Origin: CAYQQQ01 sp964420125
Lineage (GTDB): Bacteria; Actinomycetota; Acidimicrobiia; Acidimicrobiales; Microtrichaceae
Assembly: GCA_964420125.1 (NCBI GenBank)
Contig: CAYQQQ010000007.1
Coordinates: 124,001-188,000 of the forward strand
Direction of reading: 5' to 3'
DNA length: 64,000 nucleotides
Shown: positions 7,630 through 16,015 of the stretch, in pieces
Numbering within the stretch: position 1 is the first letter of the stretch
Layout: every line of letters begins with the position of its first letter
Made by a program: the position numbers and the translations under genes
The notes under the pieces: generated by a model
What the model saw: only the letters and a program-made list of their open reading frames with translations
What the model was told of the DNA's origin: nothing
Database searches by the model: none

Positions 7630-8700
7630 GTGCCTGGTGCCCCGCCGTCGGACGATCATCCGGGTTCGCTCACCGGAGACGACGTGCTGGAGAGATCCGT
7701 GGCGGACCTGCTCGACGCGGCCGGGATCGAGGCCAACCGGCGCTTCTACTCCGAGATGGTGGGCTCCGTGCTCCGGATGGGAAGGGAGGGGGTGGACCGC
7801 GGCGACGTCAAGATCGTCACCACGACCCTCAAGGAGCTGAGCCACGCGTTCGCCGTCTTCGCGGAGCATCGCGGCGTCCCGAAGGCTGCGATCTTCGGCT
7901 CTGCGCGCACGACACCGGAGGAGCCGGCCTACCAGGCAGCCGTCGAGCTGGGAGCCGAGTTGGCCCGCCACGGCTGGATGGTCATCACCGGCGGGGGCCC
8001 GGGCATCATGACCGCCGGGGTTCGTGGTGCGGGTCCGGAGGCCAGCTTCGGGGTGAGCATCACCCTTCCCTTCGAACCGCCCTCGTCGCGACGGCTGATC
8101 GCGGAGGGGCGGGCGGTCAACTTCCGCTACTTCTTCAACCGGAAGGTCACCTTCATGAAGGAGTCCGCCGGGTTCGTGCTCTTCCCGGGAGGGTTCGGCA
8201 CCCTCGACGAGGCCTTCGAGCTGTTGACGCTGCTGCAGACCGGTCGGGCCGCCCCGGCTCCCGTGGTGCTCTTCGAGCCCCCAGGGGATGCCTACTGGCG
8301 CTCGTTCCGCCACTTCCTCGAGGTGGAGCTGCTGGACCCTGCGCTGGTGCACCCCGAGGACCTCGACCTGTTCAGCATCACCCACGACGTGCAGAGCACC
8401 GTCGCTGCCCTCACCTCCTTCTACCGCACCTACCACTCCATGCGACACGTCGGCGGCTACCTGGTGATCCGCCTGCAGCACGAGATCTCCGATGCCGCCC
8501 TGGCATCGCTCGCCGACCAGTTCGCCGACATCGTCGCCTCGGGGCGCATCGAACGCACCCCGGCCATGCGGGCCGAGCTCGACGACGGGGATCAGCCGGA
8601 GCTGCCCCGCTTGCGCTTCCGCTTCGTGAACGCCCGCTACTCCCGACTCCACGCCTTCGTGCGGGCGCTCAACGCCGTGGACGCCCGGCTCCCGGGCTGA
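7630..8700 (+). CDS. LOG-family nucleotide 5'-monophosphate hydrolase-like protein
   Basis: A 356-residue cytosolic protein. The Rossmann-like core has AIFGSART, then GGGPGIMTAGVRGA and PGGFGTLDEAFELLTLLQTG, which match the LOG signature PGGxGTxxE. LOG enzymes release a free base from nucleoside 5'-monophosphates (cytokinin-activating in plants, purine salvage or AMP turnover in bacteria). It is longer than the 190-residue minimal LOG proteins, with about 110 extra residues at the N-terminus and about 120 at the C-terminus (after the VVLFEPP segment), so its exact substrate is uncertain. The GTG start at 7630 follows from the -10 box 7 bases upstream. It is divergently placed to the sigma-like gene. 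Confidence 0.85.
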   Translation: MPGAPPSDDHPGSLTGDDVLERSVADLLDAAGIEANRRFYSEMVGSVLRMGREGVDRGDVKIVTTTLKELSHAFAVFAEHRGVPKAAIFGSARTTPEEPAYQAAVELGAELARHGWMVITGGGPGIMTAGVRGAGPEASFGVSITLPFEPPSSRRLIAEGRAVNFRYFFNRKVTFMKESAGFVLFPGGFGTLDEAFELLTLLQTGRAAPAPVVLFEPPGDAYWRSFRHFLEVELLDPALVHPEDLDLFSITHDVQSTVAALTSFYRTYHSMRHVGGYLVIRLQHEISDAALASLADQFADIVASGRIERTPAMRAELDDGDQPELPRLRFRFVNARYSRLHAFVRALNAVDARLPG

Positions 8701-8740
8701 CGGTCGAACTGGGCGCCGGCGCGCGGCCGCGCTCGCGCCA

Positions 8741-8953
8741 TCACGGCTCCCCGAGGTCGAGGTCGTCCGGCTCGGCGAGCACGACGATCGCCTTCTCCAC
8801 CGCCCGCCGGGCCCGGGTGAGCCGCTTCTCGTCGACGGGCAGCTCGTCGCCCCCGGCGTCGATGGCCTCCCGAAGTCGGACGATCGCCAGCTCGGCGAGC
8901 TCTTCGGCGATCGCCTCCAGCCGGCCACGGATGTCCTCGAACTCCCCTGCCAT
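8741..8953 (-). CDS. Small helical acidic protein of unknown function
   Basis: A 70-residue protein (MAGEFEDIRGRLEAIAEEL at the N-terminus) predicted almost wholly helical, with heptad-like Leu/Ile spacing that suggests a short coiled coil or helical hairpin, and an acidic C-terminal tail (DDLDLGEP). The ATG at 8953 has a GGGAGG Shine-Dalgarno site 7 bases upstream and a TAGTAT -10 box further up; longer upstream readings have no such support. No family is recognised. It is convergent with the LOG gene and divergent from the cysteine-rich gene. Confidence 0.7.
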   Translation of the reverse strand: MAGEFEDIRGRLEAIAEELAELAIVRLREAIDAGGDELPVDEKRLTRARRAVEKAIVVLAEPDDLDLGEP

Positions 8954-9006
8954 GTCGCCTCCCGTCCGCAGCTCTGCCGGCCGTGCCCCCACGGGAACGA
9001 CATCTG

Positions 9007-9012
9007 ATACTA
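9007..9012 (-). promoter_or_regulatory. -10 box for the 70-residue helical protein
   Basis: TAGTAT on the minus strand predicts a start near 9000 and a leader of about 45 bases that contains the GGGAGG ribosome-binding site. Confidence 0.4.
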
Positions 9013-9097
9013 CGCGAGGGTCCACGAGAGGTCGGGAGAGGGCGCGCACGCCGTGGTGGCGCAGCCGCGCGTGCTCGCCCCGGTGCAGACGTGTCGG

Positions 9098-9103
9098 TAG
9101 TCT
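9098..9103 (+). promoter_or_regulatory. -10 box for the cysteine-rich gene (leaderless)
   Basis: TAGTCT is followed by 7 bases and then the GTG at 9111; no Shine-Dalgarno site is present. Confidence 0.5.
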
Positions 9104-9110
9104 CGCCACC

Positions 9111-9866
9111 GTGGCTCCTGCACCCCCTGATCACGATCCGACCAGTCGCGACTGGTTGTCCTTCGAGCACGACGGGGACACCTACCTCTTCGACGTCACC
9201 TTCCTGCGGAGCAACTGGCGCTGCATCTTCGGCGAGGGGTGCAAGGGGGTGCTCGAGGAGGACGCCGCCGAGCTCGGCCACGGCTGTTGCTCCCACGGCG
9301 CCCACTTCGCCGACAAGAACGATCGCGTGCGGGTCCGTCGGCTCGTGGAAGCCCTCCGCGACGATCAGTGGCAGCTGCGACGCGAAGCTCGTCGTGCGGG
9401 CGGCGCGATCCATCGCAACGAGGCCGGCGAGTGGGTCACCCGCCTCCACGACGGTGCCTGCATCCTCCTGAACCGTCCGGACTTCCCCCGCGGGGCGGGC
9501 TGTGCGCTGCACGTCGCCGCGCTGGACCGCGGCGAGCGGCCGATGGACTGGAAGCCGGAGGTCTGCTGGCAGCTGCCGCTGCGCCTCACCCACCACGTCG
9601 ACGAGGTCGGGCACTCGCAGCACACCCTGCGGGAGTGGAAGCGACGGGACTGGGACGAGGGGGGTGCGGACTTCCACTGGTGGTGCACCGAGGGTCCCGA
9701 GGCCTTCGTGGACGCCGGCACCGTGCTGCACACCCTGCGCGACGAGATCGTGGGCCTCGTGGGCGAGCCGGTGTACCGGCAGCTGGTCGAGGAGCTCGAC
9801 CGTCGCGAGCAGGAGGGGACTCCTGTGCCGCATCCGGCTCGCCGGGCCTCGATGGCGATCGCCTGA
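9111..9866 (+). CDS. Cysteine-rich conserved hypothetical protein (YkgJ-like cluster)
   Basis: A 251-residue soluble protein. Near the N-terminus it has Cys38, Cys44 and a Cys59-Cys60 pair (CIFGEGC, then GHGCCSHGAHF), followed by Asp-rich and basic helical segments; more cysteines occur in GACILLNRP, RGAGCALH, EVCWQLP and HWWCTEGPE. The spacing resembles the CxxxxxCC metal-binding clusters of YkgJ/UPF0153-type proteins, so an iron-sulfur or zinc site is likely, but no enzymatic role is known. The GTG at 9111 is supported by a -10 box 7 bases upstream. The next gene, a McrB-like ATPase, starts 87 bases later on the same strand. Confidence 0.7.
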   Translation: MAPAPPDHDPTSRDWLSFEHDGDTYLFDVTFLRSNWRCIFGEGCKGVLEEDAAELGHGCCSHGAHFADKNDRVRVRRLVEALRDDQWQLRREARRAGGAIHRNEAGEWVTRLHDGACILLNRPDFPRGAGCALHVAALDRGERPMDWKPEVCWQLPLRLTHHVDEVGHSQHTLREWKRRDWDEGGADFHWWCTEGPEAFVDAGTVLHTLRDEIVGLVGEPVYRQLVEELDRREQEGTPVPHPARRASMAIA

Positions 9867-9953
9867 CGCCGGCTTCGCGGGGTCGCTCCACCCCGTCGCC
9901 AGGGCCCCGATGGCTGTCGCCAATGGCTACAGGCGCAGCGGTGGTGTGCCGAC

Positions 9954-10898
9954 ATGTCTGCGGTGAGCGTCTTCACCGCGTCCGAGCTCGACCGTCTCGC
10001 ACAGCAGAGGGGGATGATCTTCCCCGAGCACGTCGTGGAGCAGCTGGTGGCAGCCCTCGACTCGGGCAAGCACGTGATCCTGACGGGCCCTCCCGGCACC
10101 GGCAAGACCACGCTCGCCTATCTGGCAGCCGAGCTCGGCCGTCACGCCATGCTCTGCACCGGCTACCAGCCCACGACCGCGACCTCGGAGTGGACGACCT
10201 TCGAGACCATCGGCGGCCTGCAGCCGACACCCGAGGGGTTGATCTTCCGGCCCGGGTTGTTCGTGGAGGCGATCGAGTCCGGGAAGTGGCTCGTCGTGGA
10301 CGAGATGAACCGCTCCAACTTCGACAGGGCGTTCGGCCAGCTGTTCACCGTCCTCTCCGGCAGCGCGGTGGTGCTTCCGTACCGTCGCTCCGGACAGGTG
10401 ATACCGATCAGCCTCGTGCCTCCTGGGGTCGACCCTCCCGACGCCACGGACCCGATCCGGCTGCCCGCGTCGTGGAGGATCCTCGGCACGATGAACGCCA
10501 TCGACAAGAACCTGCTGTTCGACATGAGCTACGCGCTCATGCGCAGGTTCGCCTTCATCGAGGTCACCCCACCGCCGGAGTGGGCGTTCGAGCAGCTCAT
10601 CGAAGGCGGCGGCGAGCTGCTCCGGGAGCTGCTCCCCCTCCGGCGCTTGAACAACCTCGGTCCGGCCATCTACGTCGACGCGAAGCGCTACGTCGCGCGG
10701 AGGCTGCGCGACGAGGTCGCCCCGTCGCGACTGCTCTACGAGGTCTTCTACGGCTTCTTCCTCCCGCAGTTCGAGGGGCTCGACGAGTACCAGGCCGTCG
10801 AGCTCTTCAACGAGGTGAGCCCCCGCATGGAGGCCGCCGAGCGGGCAGAGACGCGGCGCGTCATCGAGGAGATGCTCGGCGAGGAGCTGCTGGTGTGA
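9954..10898 (+). CDS. McrB-like / MoxR-like AAA+ ATPase
   Basis: A 314-residue AAA+ protein: Walker A GPPGTGKT at 45-52, Walker B WLVVDE at 112-117 followed by MNR, a sensor-1-like GTMNAID at 178-184 and an arginine-finger-type MRRF at 196-199. The block TSEWTTFETIGGLQP and the DEMNR/GTMN pairing are typical of the McrB branch (dynein-related AAA_5), which powers remodelling or translocation with a partner. There is no N-terminal DNA-recognition domain, so substrate choice must come from another protein. The next gene starts inside its stop codon (GTGA), pointing to a fixed two-protein complex. Confidence 0.85.
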   Translation: MSAVSVFTASELDRLAQQRGMIFPEHVVEQLVAALDSGKHVILTGPPGTGKTTLAYLAAELGRHAMLCTGYQPTTATSEWTTFETIGGLQPTPEGLIFRPGLFVEAIESGKWLVVDEMNRSNFDRAFGQLFTVLSGSAVVLPYRRSGQVIPISLVPPGVDPPDATDPIRLPASWRILGTMNAIDKNLLFDMSYALMRRFAFIEVTPPPEWAFEQLIEGGGELLRELLPLRRLNNLGPAIYVDAKRYVARRLRDEVAPSRLLYEVFYGFFLPQFEGLDEYQAVELFNEVSPRMEAAERAETRRVIEEMLGEELLV

Positions 10899-11803
10899 CG
10901 ACTCCCACGGTCAGGCTGTGGGAGCTGCGCGACCGTCGCGTGCCCGCCGTGGCCGCAGCCGCAGCGCTGACGGGACTGCCGATGCCGTTGCTGCGGGACG
11001 CCACCCGTGTGTCCCTGGCGGCCTCCGACGAGGCGGGAGTCCTCCTGGAACAGCTCCCCCTGCACATCCGGACGCTGCCCATGGCGCTGAACGACCACCT
11101 CGAGCACTGCGTGCACTCGGTGCGGGGGCCGGTGGTGTGGTCCGAGACGATCACCGCCAGGGCGAACGCCCTGGGCAACGAGGACGTGTTCGTGTGCCGC
11201 ACGACCCGGCGGGACTTCGACGCCCCCTTGAACCGTGCCCTGGTGGGCGTGCTCGCCGAGGTCGCCGGAGCAGCGAGGGCGCTGCGCGGTCCCCTGGGGG
11301 ATCTCCTCGAGCCGGCAGAGCGGAACCGCATCGACGATCGGGCCGCGCTCGCACGGCGGTGGCGCCACCATCGTCGGCTGGCCGACCTGCATCCCGGTCG
11401 GCTCCGCGCACGTGACCTCGCCCGCATCCGCGCGGGCCGTCACGCCGAGGCCGCCGGGTTGATCCTCGACGCCGTCGCCCGTCTGCACGACCCTCTCTGC
11501 GGCGAGGACGTGGAGGGCCTCAGCGACGCACCGACGCGCGACATGCACCGGTTCGTGCTGGACTGCCTGGTCTCGGGAGCCGCATCCCTACCCGAGCCGG
11601 GGCTGCTGGAGCTCGACCGTGGAGCCCTCTGCTGCGGGTGGCTCAGCTTCCGTCACCCGTCGGCGGTGGGCACCTCGGGTCCGGGGCTCTGCGTGGACGG
11701 CTCGCCGGTCGCCCCGGCCGGCGGGAAGGGATGGCCGGCGGGCGCGGCGAGGGTGGGTGCAGCGAGCGAGGTGGCGGAGATGCGGGGCGCGGCGTCGGGT
11801 TGA
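10895..11803 (+). CDS. McrC-like partner protein of the AAA+ ATPase, no visible nuclease motif
   Basis: A 302-residue protein translationally coupled to the McrB-like gene by a GTGA overlap. The N-terminal half has beta-rich segments, then GPVVWSETITARANALGNED and a block around FDAPLNRALVGVLAEVA; this resembles the middle of McrC-type proteins, where a conserved Asn precedes a long helix. A helical Arg-rich region follows (about 130-200). The C-terminus lacks the D-(D/E)xK residues expected for a McrC-type nuclease and is Gly/Ala-rich. It is therefore either a nuclease-dead McrC relative or a separate adaptor. The family call rests on pattern and context only. Confidence 0.5.
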   Translation: MTTPTVRLWELRDRRVPAVAAAAALTGLPMPLLRDATRVSLAASDEAGVLLEQLPLHIRTLPMALNDHLEHCVHSVRGPVVWSETITARANALGNEDVFVCRTTRRDFDAPLNRALVGVLAEVAGAARALRGPLGDLLEPAERNRIDDRAALARRWRHHRRLADLHPGRLRARDLARIRAGRHAEAAGLILDAVARLHDPLCGEDVEGLSDAPTRDMHRFVLDCLVSGAASLPEPGLLELDRGALCCGWLSFRHPSAVGTSGPGLCVDGSPVAPAGGKGWPAGAARVGAASEVAEMRGAASG

Positions 11804-11825
11804 CCGGCGCTCCCCTCGGGGCTCC

Positions 11826-11996
11826 TCAGCGCTCGACGCGGTCGTCCTCGTAGTCGTCGTCGCTGACTTCGACATCGTCGTCGGCCTCGGCCGGACGATC
11901 GCCCGCGAGGTCGTTGAAGATGCTCTCGATGTCGAGGTCGCCACCCCGCTTCAGGGCTCTGGCCTCTTCGTACCGGCGGTGCCGACCCTTCTTCAC
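11826..11996 (-). CDS. DUF3073-like small protein
   Basis: A 56-residue protein: a basic N-terminus (VKKGRHRRYEEARALKRGG), a short middle helix (LDIESIFNDLAG) and a very acidic tail (DDDVEVSDDDYEDDRVER). The layout fits the actinobacterial DUF3073 family, whose function is unknown. The GTG at 11996 has GGGGAG upstream and a TACACT -10 box; upstream extension would add a segment without family character. It is convergent with the McrC-like gene, 22 bases away. Confidence 0.65.
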   Translation of the reverse strand: MKKGRHRRYEEARALKRGGDLDIESIFNDLAGDRPAEADDDVEVSDDDYEDDRVER

Positions 11997-12030
11997 GGTG
12001 GACTCCCCGTCATTGGTGACCGAGTGACAG

Positions 12031-12036
12031 AGTGTA
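12031..12036 (-). promoter_or_regulatory. -10 box for the DUF3073-like gene
   Basis: TACACT on the minus strand gives a leader of about 28 bases containing the GGGGAG site. Confidence 0.4.
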
Positions 12037-12143
12037 GCGCGAGGCGTGCGCGGAGACATGTTCACCGATGGCGCCGTGGCCGTGCGACTCCGGGCACACC
12101 TCCGGAGCCGCAGCACCTAGGACGAACCGCGGAGTGTGCAACG

Positions 12144-13721
12144 ATGAACACCGAGGGTGGCGCATCGGGGACCAGGCCCTGGTGGGAGGAGGCCGTCGTC
12201 TACCAGATCTACCCCCGGAGCTTCGCCGATGCCGATGGTGACGGCATCGGCGACCTGGCAGGGGTGATCGACCACCTCGACCACCTCGTCGAGCTCGGGG
12301 TGGACGCGCTGTGGCTCTCGCCCTTCTACCCCTCGCCGATGGCCGACTTCGGCTACGACGTCGCCGAACACTGCGACGTGGATCCGCTGTTCGGCACGCT
12401 GGCGACGTTCGATCGGCTCGTGGCAGAGGCCCACCGGCGAGGGCTCAAGGTGGTGGTCGACTACGTACCGAACCACACCAGCGATCGTCATCGGTGGTTC
12501 ATGGCATCGCGCGCCGACCGCAGCGATCCGCATCGGGGATGGTTCGTCTGGCGCGACCCCGCTCCCGGTGGTGGTCCCCCCAACAACTGGCGCTGCGCCT
12601 TCAGCGATGACCCGGCCTGGACCTTCGACGGCACCACGGGGCAGTACTACCTCCACCTCTTCCTGCCGGAGCAGCCGGACCTCGAGTGGAACGAACCCGG
12701 CGTGCAGGAGGCCATGGGCGACGTGCTGCGGTTCTGGATGGACCGCGGGGTCGACGGGTTCCGAGCCGATGTGGTGCACTGCATCGGAAAGGATCCCGCT
12801 CTGCCCGACGCGCCGGAGGAGCTCGCAGGGCTGCCCGCGTGCATCTTCGACCACGGTGCCGGAACCCACGAGCAGCTTCGCCGCCTGCGCCGGATCGTCG
12901 ACGGCGGCTCACCCGGGGCTCACCTGCTGCTGGGCGAGACCGCCGTGTTCGATCGTGAGCAGCAGCTGAGCTACCTCGGTCAGGGCGACGAGCTCCACCT
13001 GGCGTTCAACTTCCTCCTCCTGCACGCACCGTGGGAGGCGACGGCGTGGCGCACGGAGGTGGCGGCGGCGCTCGAGGGCCATCGTCGGGTCGGAGCGTGG
13101 CCCACGTGGGTCCTGTCCAACCACGACCTCCCTCGTCACCGGACGCGCTACGGCAGCGAGGCCCGGGCCCGGGCCGCCGCCGTCGCGCTGCTGACGCTGC
13201 GGGGGACGCCCTTCATCTACCAGGGCGAGGAGCTCGGCCTGCAGGACGCGACGGTGCCTCCTGGCGCGGTGCTCGATCCCGGCGGGCGCGACGGGTGTCG
13301 GGCGCCCCTGCCCTGGGAGGCCAGCGACCTCGCCGGGTGGCCGGAGCATCCCTGGATGCCCCTACCACCCGGAGCCGCAGCGCACAGCGTTGCCGCGGAG
13401 CGCGACGACCCCGCCTCGATGCTGTCGCACTACCGCCGCCTGCTCCGCCTGCGCCACGCGCTGGCCGTGCTGCGCGTCGGCGACATGGAGCTCCTGGATG
13501 CTCCTCCACAGGTCCTGCGATGGCACAGGTTCCTACCTGCGGCAGCACCGGGCGACGAGCGCCGTGTCGAGGTGGCGGTGAACTTCGCCTCGGTGGAGGT
13601 GCCTGCCGCCATCTCCCCTGGACGAGTCCTGGGAGGCACCCGCGCGCCGACGGAGTTCCCCGGCGGGCGTGCCGACGGAACCCTGGGCCCGGACGAGGCA
13701 CGGATCGTGGCCCCGGAGTGA
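12144..13721 (+). CDS. GH13 alpha-glucosidase (oligo-1,6-glucosidase/trehalase-like subfamily)
   Basis: A 525-residue cytosolic (beta/alpha)8 glycoside hydrolase. N-terminal WWEEAVVYQIYPRSFADADG and GVDALWLSPFYPSPMADFGY are hallmarks of the GH13 oligo-1,6-glucosidase/alpha-glucosidase group. Catalytic residues are visible: nucleophile Asp209 in GFRADVVH, acid/base Glu265 in LLGETAV and transition-state stabiliser Asp328 in SNHD. It hydrolyses alpha-glucosidic bonds in short malto-, isomalto- or trehalose-type sugars; the exact substrate cannot be read. The ATG at 12144 fits the family start. Its last codons overlap the start of the TauE-type exporter (GTGA). Confidence 0.92.
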   Translation: MNTEGGASGTRPWWEEAVVYQIYPRSFADADGDGIGDLAGVIDHLDHLVELGVDALWLSPFYPSPMADFGYDVAEHCDVDPLFGTLATFDRLVAEAHRRGLKVVVDYVPNHTSDRHRWFMASRADRSDPHRGWFVWRDPAPGGGPPNNWRCAFSDDPAWTFDGTTGQYYLHLFLPEQPDLEWNEPGVQEAMGDVLRFWMDRGVDGFRADVVHCIGKDPALPDAPEELAGLPACIFDHGAGTHEQLRRLRRIVDGGSPGAHLLLGETAVFDREQQLSYLGQGDELHLAFNFLLLHAPWEATAWRTEVAAALEGHRRVGAWPTWVLSNHDLPRHRTRYGSEARARAAAVALLTLRGTPFIYQGEELGLQDATVPPGAVLDPGGRDGCRAPLPWEASDLAGWPEHPWMPLPPGAAAHSVAAERDDPASMLSHYRRLLRLRHALAVLRVGDMELLDAPPQVLRWHRFLPAAAPGDERRVEVAVNFASVEVPAAISPGRVLGGTRAPTEFPGGRADGTLGPDEARIVAPE

Positions 13722-14545
13722 ACCTCGATCCCTGGGTACTCGTGCTCTGCGGAGCGGCCACCGCCTTCCTCGGTGCGCTCGGCGGCATCGGTGGCGCAAC
13801 CCTGCTCGTGCCGTTGCTGCTGGCGCTCGGCGCGGACCCGCTCCGAGCCGCGCCGCTGGGCCTCATCGCCGTGGCCGCCACCTCCCTGGCTGCCGCCACC
13901 AGCCAGCTGGAAGACGGGTTGGTGCACCACCGGCTGGGCTTGACCGTCGAGTGCACCGCCTCGGTGGGAACGGTGGCGGGCGCGCTCCTGTCGACCTCCG
14001 TGCCGGAGGTGTGGCTCTCGCGTGCGCTGGGCATCGGAGCGCTCGCGGGTGCAGCGGCCATGCTGGCGCGCCGCAAGGTGAGGAACCTGCCCGAGCCGAG
14101 CTTCGCAGACGACTCGCCAGGCGAGTGGCCCGGCACCCTGGGGGGCACCTACCACCACGGAGGAGGAGCCGTTCCCTATCAGGCGGCGCGCGTCCCGCAG
14201 GGACTGGCCGTGAGCCTCGTCGCCGGGGTCATCGCCGGGATGGCGGGGGTGGGAGGCGGCTTCCTCAAGACGCCGTCCATGAGCGAGGTCATGAAGGTGC
14301 CGGTGAAGGTGGCGGCGGCCACATCCACCTTCACCCTGGGCATCGGCGCCGCGGTCGGGCTGCTGGTGTTCAGCGGGCAGGGCCGCATCGACGCCGTGGC
14401 CGCCGCGGGAGTGGCCCTCGGGGCCCTCCTCGGCGCCGGGGTGGGGGCCGGCACCCAGAGCCGACTCCCCGCCGGAGTCACACGCATCGCCACAGGGGTG
14501 CTGTTGGTCCTGGTGGCCGTCGTGGTGCTGGTGCGGGCCCGATGA
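13718..14545 (+). CDS. TauE/SafE-family sulfite/sulfonate exporter
   Basis: A 275-residue polytopic membrane protein with two repeats of the TauE family: GALGGIGGATLLVPLLLALG near the N-terminus and AGVIAGMAGVGGGFLKTPSM in the second half, each followed by transmembrane helices. A soluble loop of about 45 residues (about 125-165) links the halves. Family members are thought to move sulfite, sulfoacetate or related organosulfur anions. It overlaps the glucosidase stop by 4 bp and the following DUF1634 gene by 4 bp, so the three are probably co-translated; the link to the glucosidase may be only transcriptional. Confidence 0.88.
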   Translation: MNLDPWVLVLCGAATAFLGALGGIGGATLLVPLLLALGADPLRAAPLGLIAVAATSLAAATSQLEDGLVHHRLGLTVECTASVGTVAGALLSTSVPEVWLSRALGIGALAGAAAMLARRKVRNLPEPSFADDSPGEWPGTLGGTYHHGGGAVPYQAARVPQGLAVSLVAGVIAGMAGVGGGFLKTPSMSEVMKVPVKVAAATSTFTLGIGAAVGLLVFSGQGRIDAVAAAGVALGALLGAGVGAGTQSRLPAGVTRIATGVLLVLVAVVVLVRAR

Positions 14546-14853
14546 GCACGGTTCCGCCCACCGGTTCCCCGGGGCGCCCCCCCGACCCCCGCGAGGAGCG
14601 GTTCCGGCCGATGGGCGAGTTCCTCACCGCGGAGCTGTTGGCCGTGGTGGTGCTGTGCGTGGTGGCACTGGTGGCTCCAGGCGAGGTGGCGGGGAGCGCG
14701 GCAGCCGGACTCCTGGCGTTGCTGGTGGCGATCCCGCTCGTCCGGGTGGCGTGGTTGGTCGTGCGCTGGTTCCGCCGCGGCGACCCGAGGTTCGCCGCCG
14801 TCGGCCTGTTCGTGCTCGGCGTGGCCGCGCTCGGCTGGCTCCTCAGCCGTTGA
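14542..14853 (+). CDS. DUF1634-like small membrane protein
   Basis: A 103-residue protein with a Pro-rich N-terminus (1-20) and three transmembrane helices (about 29-45, 51-73 with IPLVRVAWLVVRWF, and 82-101). DUF1634 proteins are commonly encoded beside TauE/SafE transporters, and the central VRVAW pattern and length match. It probably forms a complex with the preceding exporter, whose stop it overlaps (ATGA). Its 3' end overlaps that of RNase D by 11 bp. Confidence 0.7.
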   Translation: MSTVPPTGSPGRPPDPREERFRPMGEFLTAELLAVVVLCVVALVAPGEVAGSAAAGLLALLVAIPLVRVAWLVVRWFRRGDPRFAAVGLFVLGVAALGWLLSR

Positions 14854-15997
14854 GGTCGACGAGCTCAAGCCCCTTGCCCCGTCGGAACACGAGCGCCTTG
14901 TGCCCGGCCACCATGCTCCGGATGTGCTCCCCGACGATCTCCGCTCGCCAGCCGTGGTTGAGGCGCGCGTCGCCGTCGCCCCGGAGGAGCTGCTCGAGGT
15001 CCGAGCGCGTCGCCAGCAGCGAGGTCTCGAGATCGAGCTCGCGGGCGCGCTGGCTCACCCACGCCGAGATCAGCGGCACCACAGGACGGAGCTCCGCCTC
15101 CAGCTCGGCAGAGGCACCGTCGTCACGAGGGGCGGGGGACGTGCCGCGGGCGCGCTGCACGGCGGCGAGGAGCTCCTCGCCGGAGCCTCCCTTGAGGGCG
15201 CGGCCGTCGACGCCGCGTAGCTGGCGAAGCTCTTCGAGCGTGGTCGGAGCGGAGGAGGCGATGGACACCACGGCCAGGTCGCTGAGCACGAAGCGGGGGG
15301 TGATGTCGGCCTCGGCGGCCCGCCGTTCCCGCCACGCCGCCACCGCCTGGGCCACCGCCAGACGGGAGCCCTTGAGGTGGCGGACCTCCTTGATCCGCCG
15401 CCAGGCCTCCGCCGGGGTCCGCGCTCCCCGTGGCTCGGCGCACAGCTCGTTGCACGCCTCCTCCACCCACGGAGTGCGTTGGCGGCGCTCCAGCTGCTCC
15501 CACAGGCGCTGGTGGAGCTCCAGCAGGTGTGCGACGTCGTCCGCTGCGTAGCTGAGCTGGCGCTCGGTCAGCGGACGACGCATCCAGTCGGTGAGGCGGT
15601 CGGCCTTGCCGGTGCGCACCTTCAGCTCGCGTTCGAGCAGGACGGCGAGGGACGGAGAGGTGTACCCCAGGAACCCTGCGGCGAGCTGGGTGTCCACGAG
15701 CCGGCCGGGGATCGTTCCGCAGGATCGCTCGAGCACCTCCAGGTCCTGGCGGGCGGCGTGCATCACCGCGAGCCCATCGCCATCGAGGACCTTGTGGAGC
15801 GGCGCGAGGTCCACGGCGAGGGCATCCACGAGCGTGACCCCGTGGTGGTCTGCGATCTGCACCAGCGCCACGTGGGGGTAGTAGGTGCGCTCGCGGTGGA
15901 ACTCGGTGTCCACCGCGTACTGCGGGGCGTCGCGCAGTCGTTCGACCAGCTCGACGAAGGAGCGCTGGTCGTCGATGTAGTCCCAGTCACCGCTCAC
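14843..15997 (-). CDS. rnd: Ribonuclease D
   Basis: A 384-residue 3'-5' exoribonuclease for tRNA and other stable-RNA 3' trimming. DEDDy motifs: VDTEF (Asp30, Glu32), then DTQLAA and the YAADD motif in LSYAADDVAHL. An HRDC domain follows at about 205-290 (WRERRAAEADITPRFVLSD and LRGVDGRAL). The GTG start at 15997 lies 18 bases after the rhodanese stop, so the two are co-transcribed. The 3' end overlaps that of the convergent DUF1634 gene by 11 bp. Confidence 0.93.
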   Translation of the reverse strand: MSGDWDYIDDQRSFVELVERLRDAPQYAVDTEFHRERTYYPHVALVQIADHHGVTLVDALAVDLAPLHKVLDGDGLAVMHAARQDLEVLERSCGTIPGRLVDTQLAAGFLGYTSPSLAVLLERELKVRTGKADRLTDWMRRPLTERQLSYAADDVAHLLELHQRLWEQLERRQRTPWVEEACNELCAEPRGARTPAEAWRRIKEVRHLKGSRLAVAQAVAAWRERRAAEADITPRFVLSDLAVVSIASSAPTTLEELRQLRGVDGRALKGGSGEELLAAVQRARGTSPAPRDDGASAELEAELRPVVPLISAWVSQRARELDLETSLLATRSDLEQLLRGDGDARLNHGWRAEIVGEHIRSMVAGHKALVFRRGKGLELVDLNG

Positions 15998-16015
15998 AGG
16001 TGCTCCGAGGAACGA

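Noticed and set aside
9954..11803. Full McrBC restriction system
   Set aside because: No nuclease motif, no modified-base-binding domain and no methyltransferase or specificity gene are nearby.
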